Shown: piece after piece, positions 26,284 through 33,557 of the stretch | Layout of the letters: every line of letters starts with the position of its first letter | How positions within the stretch are numbered: position 1 is the stretch's first letter | Source: CAZUGA01 sp964619885 | Lineage (GTDB): Bacteria > Pseudomonadota > Gammaproteobacteria > Methylococcales > UBA1147 | Assembly: GCA_964619885.1 (NCBI GenBank) | Contig: CAZUGA010000041.1 | Span: 1 to 40,836, forward strand | DNA length: 40,836 bases | Reading direction: 5' to 3' | Notes under the pieces: model-generated | Databases searched by the model: none | Told to the model about the DNA's origin: nothing | What the model saw: the letters and a program-made list of their open reading frames with translations, nothing else | Made by a program: the position numbers and the translations under genes

Positions 26284-29200
26284 ATGAACCGCAGTACAGA
26301 AAAATTTGTTGGGAAAGATAATAAAGTGATGAATTCAGTTATATTGCGCTGTTTAATATACGGTTTTATTTTTGGTGCTTGCTTCCCTATTGGGGCGTGG
26401 ATATTCGATTTGTTGCTCAATAAGCACGATTTTGCCTGGCCTAGCGTTTCATTGATTCACGAGCGGAATCAACTGCATTGGATAGTAGACAGTGCGCCAT
26501 TTGTTCTAGGGTTAATGGGTTATATCGTCGGAATTCACCGCTACCGTTTGGTTCAATATGCCGAGGGTTTGGAGAAAACCGTAGCTGATAGAACCCAGCA
26601 GTTGCAGCATAAGCAAGCTGAACTGGAGATGAGTGAGCGGGAGCTTTTGGAATTTGTCAACAGTGCCCCCGCGATGATGTGGATGACTGACGATACCGGC
26701 AGGGCGACCACTTTCAATGAAGCGCTACTATCGTTTACCGGGCGCAGCCTTGAGCATGAATTATTCGACGAATGGACGGGCGAGAATATACATCCTGAAG
26801 ATCGAGGAGATTGTGTCGTTCAGTACCAATCAAGTTTGCGGCAGCATACACCATTTGAACACGAGTATCGCTGGAAGAATAACGCGGGAGAATACCGTTG
26901 GGTTTCCGAGGTCGGTATTCCTCGTTTTAATTTCGACAAGAAATACACCGGGCATACCGGAATATGTATAGATATAACCGAGCGTAAGATATCTGAAAAT
27001 GCTGTGCGGGAATTAAATAGCGAGCTCCAAGCAGCGAAGGAGAGGGCAGAACATGCCAACCATGCAAAGTCTGAATTCCTTGCCAATATGAGCCACGAAA
27101 TCCGGACACCGATGAACGGTGTTCTCGGAATGGCGGAATTATTATTGGATTTCTCGTTGACGGATAAGCAGCGGCATTTTGCGGAAACTATCCAGCGTTC
27201 CGGGCAAGCGCTGCTAACGATCATCAACGATATCCTGGATTTATCCAAAATTGAGGCGGGTAAGCTTGAATTGGATTCCATGGATTTTGATTTGCGTGAG
27301 AATATTGAGGATTGCATGGATATTCTTGCCGAGAGAGCACACATTAAAGGGCTGGAGCTGGTTTGCGATATTCCCGAGAATACGCCTGTATTTCTGCGCG
27401 GTGACCCTTGGAGGTTGCGGCAGATAATCATTAATCTCACTGGGAATGCCGTCAAATTTACCGAATATGGGGAAGTTTCTTTAAGTGTGTCAACCGTGGA
27501 GAAGGATGATACACAGGCCTATTTGCGCTTTGAAATTACCGATACCGGAATCGGTATGAGTACCGAAAATACCGAACGAATATTTGAATCCTTTACCCAA
27601 GCGGACAGTTCTACGACACGTCAATATGGCGGTACCGGGCTTGGTCTTACTATTAGCCGGCAATTGGTCGGGTTAATGGAGGGTGAAATCGGCGTTAAAA
27701 GCGTTCTCGGTCAGGGTTCTACCTTTTGGTTTACCGCGAGACTTCCACGGTCATCTGAAAGGTCGCAGCAGCATCAGATCGATCTCAGTTCACTATCCGG
27801 CGTTCGAGTGTTGGTGGTTGACGACAATGCGACGAATAGAGAAGTAATGAGCAACCAACTTGCTGGGCACGGCATCATCCAGAGCAGCGTTGACAGTGGT
27901 GCCAAAGCTTTACAAGAATTGCGTGCCGCAGTTAACCAACAGAGGCCATTTGATATAGCGATTCTAGATTATCACATGCCGGGTATGGATGGCGTGCAAC
28001 TGGCCAGGGAAATCAAAACTGATCCGACCCTGGAATCGACCATTCTGGTGATGCTCAGTTCGGTCTACGATAAAGATCCCCAGGAACGTCGTGATGCAGG
28101 CGTCTGCAGATATTTGACCAAGCCGGTTCGAAAGTACAGTTTATGGAATATGTTGTTGGAATCGATGCAGTGTGAACAGCAATGCGGTGACCCATCCAAT
28201 GAAGATACTTCTACGGATCCGTCAAGTTTCCATTTTGATGCGAATATATTGATCGCCGAAGATTCATTGGTGAACCAGGAAGTTGCTCGAGAAATGTTGA
28301 GCAAGTTAGGTTGTCGCATCGATATTGCCGGCAATGGTGAGGAAGCGTTACAGGCGATTTCAGGCAAAAGCTACGATCTAGTCTTTATGGACGTTCAGAT
28401 GCCGTACAAAGACGGCTTGGAGGCAACACGAATTATTAGGCAAGAGGAAAATGACGGATCACACCTGCCTATCGTTGCATTAACGGCAAACGCAATGGAA
28501 GGTGATAAAACGCCTTGTTTGGAAGCCGGTATGGATGATTATCTAGCTAAGCCTTTTGAACAGTCGCAATTGGTCGGCATGATGGAACGTTGGTTACCCG
28601 AGCATTGTAAAAAAATAAAAACGATCAAGAGCGAAGATGATAAATCAACCGAAACCGGTTCGGATGAAGAGGTCTGCCGATCGGGGATTGCCGAAGGAAT
28701 AACTGCAAACCCGAGTGAAATACTGGATAAGCAGGTTGTCTCTCGATTGCTGGATGGTGAAATAGCGGATGAATCATCCTTCTTTTTTAGATTGACCTCG
28801 TTATTTTTGGAGGATTCCAAATATCATTCGCAAGCTCTAAATAGCGCGGTACAGAGTGACGATCTTGAAGCAGCTCGCAAAGCGGCGCATAGCCTTAAAT
28901 CCTCGAGTGCAAATATAGGTAGCATAGGTTTTTCTGCACTTTGCAAACAAATGGAACAAGCTTCACGCGATTCGAATCTAGCGGAACTAAAGCTTTCGTT
29001 CGCCAGTTTCGAGACAGAATATCAGCGTCTATTGGAAGCGTTACAAGAGAAATGTCCGACTTTGGATATTGGTACCCAATCAATCGATAACTCTACTCGG
29101 ATTAATTTTGAAGATAGTGAGGATGATAGAGAGCTGACCGTATTGCTGGTCGATGATGATCGAGGAACAAGATTGCTTGTCACGCGTTTTCTTGAGCAGG

Positions 29201-31248
29201 GGAATTTCAAGATTCTTGAAGCTTTGGATGGTCTAGATGCGTTGGATAGGGTTGAGAAAAATAAGATTGACATTGTATTAATGGATGTGGATATGCCCAA
29301 TATGGATGGGTTTACCGCCTGCCGGAAGATTCGAGAAAAGCAAAACTGTGAGGATCTTCCTGTTCTGATGATGACCGGACTTGATGACGATAAATCCATT
29401 GATAGCGCCTTTGAAGCGGGTGCAACAGACTTTGCGATTAAGCCGGTCAATGGTCAGGTTCTGTGTCGTCGAATTCGCTATATCTTGCGTGCAAACGATG
29501 CCTTCAGAGCCGCAAAAATTCGAGAAAATCGTTTGGCTACAGCACAGCGCATTGGACGGTTGGGGCATTGGCAGTGGATTGTTGCGGATAATCGGTTGTC
29601 GTGTTCGTTGGAAACCCTAAAGATATTGGGAACTTCAATAGAACAATTTAATGGAGATTTTGAGTCATTTTTGCAACTGATTCATCCTGAGGACCTGCAG
29701 CGGGTTGATCATACGATGCGCAGCGCTGTAACAGCTGGTCATTCATGGAACATTGAATACCGTATCATTTTAAAAGATGAGGATTGTAGGTACATCCACC
29801 ATCAAGCCGAACCAAGTTTCGATGGGTTAGGCAGGGTGGTGGAAATGGAGGGAATGATTCAGGATGCAACCGAACGGAAATTGGCTGATGAGGCTGTTCG
29901 CCGCTTAGCCTTTTACGATAGCTTAACCAATCTTCCTAATCGTCGGTTATTTGAGGAAATGTTGGATAAATCTTTGAGCCAGGCGAAACGTGACAATAGA
30001 TTGCTGGCCGTGTTGTTCCTGGACATCGATAATTTCAAGCGTATTAACGATACTCTGGGTCACAGTGTAGGCGATCTACTGTTAAAAACGGTAGCAGATC
30101 GTTTGAGCCATACGGTTCGCGAGAGTGATTGTTTGGCGAGGGGCTCTGACGAGGACATGGTGGTTGATGTTGCCCGGTTGGGGGGGGACGAATTTATCAT
30201 TTTGTTACCCGAGGTTAAATCGATTGAGAATGCTGAAGCGTTTGCCGAGCGTATTCGGGGTGTACTTGCCGAGCCCCTGGAACTGGAAGGTTATGACGTC
30301 TTTGTAAGCCCAAGTATAGGCATAGCTGCTTTTCCAGATCATGGGGAGGATGCGGAAACATTGCTAAAAAACGCCGATGCGGCAATGTATCGTGCGAAAA
30401 CAGCGGGTCGCAATACTTACAAAGTCTATTCGCTATCTATGAGCGACCGGTCGTTGGAACGACTCAATCTTGAAGGGCGCTTGCGTGGCGCGTTAATGCG
30501 AAAAGAATTCGAATTGCATTTTCAACCGCAAGTCGACGTCAGAAGCGACAATCTAATTTCGGTAGAGGCGCTACTGCGCTGGCATGATGCCGAATTGGGG
30601 ACTGTTCCCCCCGCGGAGTTTATACCCGTGGCGGAAGAAAGTGGATTGGTTATTCCCATCGGTCGTTGGGTATTGGAACAAGCCTGCATCAAATGTAAGG
30701 CTTGGCAAGTGGCCGGTTGCCGCCCGATTCGTGTCGCGGTTAATTTGAGTAGCCTACAATTCCTCCAGCCTAATTTACCTTCTCTGATTCAAAGCGTTTT
30801 GCATGAAACTGGATTGGAGGCCGAATTTCTTGAGCTGGAAATTACCGAAAGCGTCATAATGGAGAATTCTGAAACGACATTGGCGGTCCTGCACCAATTG
30901 AAAGACATCGGTGTGACGCTATCCGTGGACGATTTTGGAACCGGCTATTCGTCACTCAGTTACCTGAAGCGGTTTCCTATCGACACGCTAAAAATTGATC
31001 GTTCCTTCGTTAGTGAAATTGATCAGGATTCAGACAATGACATTATTGTTTCAACGATAATTGTCATGGCTCATCGACTGAACCTAAAAGTTGTAGCCGA
31101 AGGTGTGGAAACAGCGGATCAAAAGCATTTTCTAAGCAAAAATGACTGCGACTTATATCAGGGCTATCTACTTAGTCCGCCTATGCCCGAAGACAAATTG
31201 CTCGATTTTTTGAATCAGGATAATGGTGTATCAGATTTTGTTGCGTGA
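26284..31248 (+). CDS. hybrid histidine kinase with three receivers, Hpt, PAS and GGDEF-EAL
   Basis: This 1654-residue membrane phosphorelay is fused to c-di-GMP enzymes. Order: two TM helices (about 18-44, 72-86), PAS (about 120-235), HisKA with H271 in SHEIRTPMNG, HATPase_c (DTGIGM, GGTGLGLTIS), receiver 1 (Asp 562), receiver 2 (Asp 703), Hpt (H869 in AAHSLKSSSANIG), receiver 3 (Asp 1001), a second PAS (about 1090-1200), GGDEF intact at 1300-1304, and EAL (E1428-A-L, DDFGTGYSSL near 1549). A short in-frame insert precedes RLGGDEF. All phospho-acceptor residues are present. Both cyclase and phosphodiesterase motifs look intact, so the net activity cannot be told. It probably passes phosphate from H271 via D562/D703 and H869 to D1001 to control the output. 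Confidence 0.95.
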   Translation: MNRSTEKFVGKDNKVMNSVILRCLIYGFIFGACFPIGAWIFDLLLNKHDFAWPSVSLIHERNQLHWIVDSAPFVLGLMGYIVGIHRYRLVQYAEGLEKTVADRTQQLQHKQAELEMSERELLEFVNSAPAMMWMTDDTGRATTFNEALLSFTGRSLEHELFDEWTGENIHPEDRGDCVVQYQSSLRQHTPFEHEYRWKNNAGEYRWVSEVGIPRFNFDKKYTGHTGICIDITERKISENAVRELNSELQAAKERAEHANHAKSEFLANMSHEIRTPMNGVLGMAELLLDFSLTDKQRHFAETIQRSGQALLTIINDILDLSKIEAGKLELDSMDFDLRENIEDCMDILAERAHIKGLELVCDIPENTPVFLRGDPWRLRQIIINLTGNAVKFTEYGEVSLSVSTVEKDDTQAYLRFEITDTGIGMSTENTERIFESFTQADSSTTRQYGGTGLGLTISRQLVGLMEGEIGVKSVLGQGSTFWFTARLPRSSERSQQHQIDLSSLSGVRVLVVDDNATNREVMSNQLAGHGIIQSSVDSGAKALQELRAAVNQQRPFDIAILDYHMPGMDGVQLAREIKTDPTLESTILVMLSSVYDKDPQERRDAGVCRYLTKPVRKYSLWNMLLESMQCEQQCGDPSNEDTSTDPSSFHFDANILIAEDSLVNQEVAREMLSKLGCRIDIAGNGEEALQAISGKSYDLVFMDVQMPYKDGLEATRIIRQEENDGSHLPIVALTANAMEGDKTPCLEAGMDDYLAKPFEQSQLVGMMERWLPEHCKKIKTIKSEDDKSTETGSDEEVCRSGIAEGITANPSEILDKQVVSRLLDGEIADESSFFFRLTSLFLEDSKYHSQALNSAVQSDDLEAARKAAHSLKSSSANIGSIGFSALCKQMEQASRDSNLAELKLSFASFETEYQRLLEALQEKCPTLDIGTQSIDNSTRINFEDSEDDRELTVLLVDDDRGTRLLVTRFLEQGNFKILEALDGLDALDRVEKNKIDIVLMDVDMPNMDGFTACRKIREKQNCEDLPVLMMTGLDDDKSIDSAFEAGATDFAIKPVNGQVLCRRIRYILRANDAFRAAKIRENRLATAQRIGRLGHWQWIVADNRLSCSLETLKILGTSIEQFNGDFESFLQLIHPEDLQRVDHTMRSAVTAGHSWNIEYRIILKDEDCRYIHHQAEPSFDGLGRVVEMEGMIQDATERKLADEAVRRLAFYDSLTNLPNRRLFEEMLDKSLSQAKRDNRLLAVLFLDIDNFKRINDTLGHSVGDLLLKTVADRLSHTVRESDCLARGSDEDMVVDVARLGGDEFIILLPEVKSIENAEAFAERIRGVLAEPLELEGYDVFVSPSIGIAAFPDHGEDAETLLKNADAAMYRAKTAGRNTYKVYSLSMSDRSLERLNLEGRLRGALMRKEFELHFQPQVDVRSDNLISVEALLRWHDAELGTVPPAEFIPVAEESGLVIPIGRWVLEQACIKCKAWQVAGCRPIRVAVNLSSLQFLQPNLPSLIQSVLHETGLEAEFLELEITESVIMENSETTLAVLHQLKDIGVTLSVDDFGTGYSSLSYLKRFPIDTLKIDRSFVSEIDQDSDNDIIVSTIIVMAHRLNLKVVAEGVETADQKHFLSKNDCDLYQGYLLSPPMPEDKLLDFLNQDNGVSDFVA

Positions 31249-31266
31249 TTGGGTTTGCATTTCTGA

Positions 31267-31496
31267 TCAATGCGCGTGGAATAATTCCAGATAGTCTTCT
31301 TGAACGAATAAATTAAGGCTTTCGTTGTCGAGTTGTTTTAGCTTTTTGCGATCGACGGTGTGAAATCCGGTCATCGCGTAATCATCGCCCTGGCGCGTAT
31401 GAATATTAGCCTGTACCGGTTCGAGTAGATCCAATTCGAGCAAAGATCTAAAAAATCTCTGTATTCATCACGTGTCCGTGAAAACCCTTGAGGAAA
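31267..31496 (-). pseudogene. SapC-family protein, C-terminal fragment with frameshift
   Basis: Reading the minus strand from 31496, one frame gives GFSRTRDEYRDFL. The next frame then continues RSLLELDLLEPVQANI, TGFHTVDRKKLKQLDNESL and a stop at 31267-31269. The second part resembles the C-terminus of SapC-family proteins (LLEP and GFxxVDxxKLxxL). The frame changes within a run of six T residues (about 31451-31457, read as A on the plus strand). There is no N-terminal part upstream; transposon-like DNA follows instead. A degraded, interrupted gene is the best reading. Family assignment from memory is moderate. Confidence 0.55.
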
Positions 31497-31624
31497 TCAA
31501 CCGTTTTTTGAGAATGTCGCTTTGTTCACCTCTTTCAGCGAATAAAGCCTGACTTTACTAGCTTAAAATCACTGTAACCCCTTACCAGCTCTCGGCTGAA
31601 CAGTCCAGATTTCATGAAGCATGG

Positions 31625-32021
31625 CTACATTTTGACGCCCAGCAAATCGAGTGTCTGTTGTTGTTCCGTGGTGGGGGTGCTGTTTTGATAAAACTCAACG
31701 CCCTTCGCGCTGATCTTGTTACGAGTAATCTGGGCGAGGCAATCTATAACCCCGCCAAAATGTCCAACGTCGTGCTTCGCCCTTTCCATCCGCTTTAAAT
31801 ATAGGTATGAGGCGTTGCTCCATCTGCCATTGCAGATAGTAGGCGAGCATACGCAAAAATACATGAGCGCGAATGCGATCATCGTTTTTATGGTAAACCG
31901 GACGCATTATTAACTGCACGGTCTTGAGGTTACGAAAGGCGCGTTCGACAAAGGCGAGACTTTTATACGCTTTCACCACATTCAGCGAATCTATGCGCTC
32001 TTTTTCAACGTCAGTATGAAT
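31625..32021 (-). pseudogene. IS1634-type transposase remnant, C-terminal part, frameshifted
   Basis: On the minus strand, one frame gives VVKAYKSLAFVERAFRNLKT, then RAHVFLRMLAYYLQWQM, characteristic of the DDE C-terminal region of IS1634-group (IS4 superfamily) transposases. A second frame completes it with IDCLAQITRNKI and TTEQQQTLDLLGVKM, the usual C-terminal ending. The two frames overlap near 31719-31882, so at least one frameshift has occurred. The N-terminal two-thirds are missing. It sits between the SapC fragment and the minus-strand gene block, and marks past insertion activity. Confidence 0.75.
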
Positions 32022-32259
32022 GATATAACAACTATTAGTTGTCTATATGCATGGCCACACTATGAAAACCAAAAAATACACTCTAACCCAATATCCACAA
32101 GGGATAGAGACTAATAATTAGTCGTTTTTAGCGGGTAAAGTCAGTCTTATCCTTTTACTATCAAATAGATATATAGTTTATCAGGGCCGACTAGGTAAAG
32201 TATCAGGAACGTAAAGAGCAACGACGAGCGGAACAAAAACGATAACGTTCAGTATGAAT
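32012..32259. repeat. short direct repeat bracketing about 230 bases of non-coding DNA
   Basis: CAGTATGAAT occurs at 32012-32021 and again at 32250-32259, each preceded by AACGT (with one extra T in the second). Between them lie two small hairpins, ACAACT-ATT-AGTTGT near 32037 and GACTAA-TAA-TTAGTC at 32109-32123 followed by GTTTTT. This could be an insertion with a duplicated target, or a duplication within the old IS. I see no gene in the gap. Confidence 0.35.
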
Positions 32260-32279
32260 CAAAATGTGGGGACGACATA

Positions 32280-32326
32280 CCTTGCCTCCTCAGGGGGCAA
32301 GGGCGTTTTCACCCCCTTCTAGGGGT
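32280..32326 (-). terminator. paired hairpins downstream of the minus-strand block
   Basis: CCTTGCC (32280-32286) pairs with GGCAAGG (32296-32302), and ACCCC (32311-32315) with GGGGT (32322-32326). They begin about 32 bases past the end of the last gene of the block. Neither is followed by a T-run on the minus strand, so termination is only suggested. Confidence 0.35.
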
Positions 32327-32357
32327 TATACCAAAACCAACTCCTGGGGGGTATTGT

Positions 32358-33557
32358 TTACTCGCTGCCAGAATATCGCTCAAAAAGGTCGGTCAATTTC
32401 TTTAACTCGCGAGGTTCCGACTGACACCAGCCATTGATCTGAATATTTTTCAAAATTTTCTGCCCGGCTTCGCTATCTTTCATCGTTAGCAGCAAATCGG
32501 CGATTGATTGCTTCATACCGTTCAGTTGTGGCGCAATGCAAAACAAGGGAAACGAAAACGAAACGTTGCTCTCCTTCAAAAGCCAGGTTGAATCCCGACT
32601 GAAGGAAGACAATCCCACATAAGTTTTTTTTGTGATAAAGGCAAGATCGGCCTGCTGCTTGATCAGCATCTGCAATGCTCTGATCTCATTGCCTGTATAA
32701 ATATATTCAAACCGTTCGGAGCTTAGCCCGGCATCGTCACATAGATTTCCTCCTAAAATATGCACCAGGCTGCGTTCAGACGCAGTAGCAACGACCTGCT
32801 TTCCCGAATAGTCCTTCAAATGTTTTCGATCACCTGTCGCGGCCAAAACCACAACTTGTTCAGCACCGCCATCGGTACGCATTACAGGAATCATACCTCG
32901 TGTTTTTATCATCGAACACGCTTCTAGCGAACTGGAGAACAACAGATCCACCGACTTTTCACCCACACCGGGCATTTGCCGGACCTGCTCGAATCGAATC
33001 GCTGTTTGCAAATTTTGCTGTAGAAAAGTACTGAACGCCAGCCATCCGCTGCGGTGGAAACTATTCGAGAAATTGGCAAAAAAATGCAGAGTGGCGCCCG
33101 GTCTCGGGATACTGCCGGCTTGTGCAATTGCCGGTTCCCGAACAGCGGGCGTGTCTTCTACCCCTGCCGTCAGTTTATTCCATAGCGACGGCCGGGATGA
33201 TTTTTGCGCTGCGGCCGGAGCGGGTTTTGATAGCCCTGCTGAATCACTGCGCTTGACATATCCACCCAGGCCAGTGATCTTAAATAGCATGCCAACCATA
33301 CGGTTAAGCTTAATAACTTCTACACGTATTCCATTTTTCTCCCATTCCTGAAAGATCTTCAATAACAGAGACAAGCCCATTGAATTCACGCGTTCCACGG
33401 CACCAAAATCCAACAATACATGGCTGTTGCCTGGCACTTCACGCAACACTCCCAGAGCAGGTTCCGCTCGGATATCGATACAACCGCTGCACTCGAATTG
33501 ATATTCGTTCGGCTGCTCCGTGGGAACGGATTTTATTTCAATTGCGTCACTGATCAT
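32358..33557 (-). CDS. STAS domain fused to a PhnD-like ligand-binding domain
   Basis: This 399-residue protein has no signal peptide and is therefore probably cytoplasmic. Residues 1-105 are a STAS (anti-anti-sigma-like) domain; VLLDFGAVERVNSMGLSLLL includes Ser 59, at the position phosphorylated in SpoIIAA/RsbV. A Pro/Ala/Ser linker (105-150) leads to a PhnD/SsuA-type periplasmic-binding-protein fold (about 155-385): LHFFANFSNS, QVVVLAATGDRKHL, DYSGKQVVATASERS and QQADLAFITKKTY. This fold normally binds phosphonate, phosphite or similar small ligands outside the membrane. Its start overlaps the end of the phosphatase gene by 11 bases, so the two are surely co-translated. I propose a STAS protein whose phospho-state or partner binding is tuned by a ligand. 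The pairing of these domains is unusual. Confidence 0.88.
   Translation of the reverse strand: MISDAIEIKSVPTEQPNEYQFECSGCIDIRAEPALGVLREVPGNSHVLLDFGAVERVNSMGLSLLLKIFQEWEKNGIRVEVIKLNRMVGMLFKITGLGGYVKRSDSAGLSKPAPAAAQKSSRPSLWNKLTAGVEDTPAVREPAIAQAGSIPRPGATLHFFANFSNSFHRSGWLAFSTFLQQNLQTAIRFEQVRQMPGVGEKSVDLLFSSSLEACSMIKTRGMIPVMRTDGGAEQVVVLAATGDRKHLKDYSGKQVVATASERSLVHILGGNLCDDAGLSSERFEYIYTGNEIRALQMLIKQQADLAFITKKTYVGLSSFSRDSTWLLKESNVSFSFPLFCIAPQLNGMKQSIADLLLTMKDSEAGQKILKNIQINGWCQSEPRELKKLTDLFERYSGSE

Noticed and set aside
30145..30180. Insert before GGDEF as a frameshift or damage
   Set aside because: The insert is in frame, and the protein continues normally on both sides with intact GGDEF. Such inserts occur in other GGDEF-EAL proteins.
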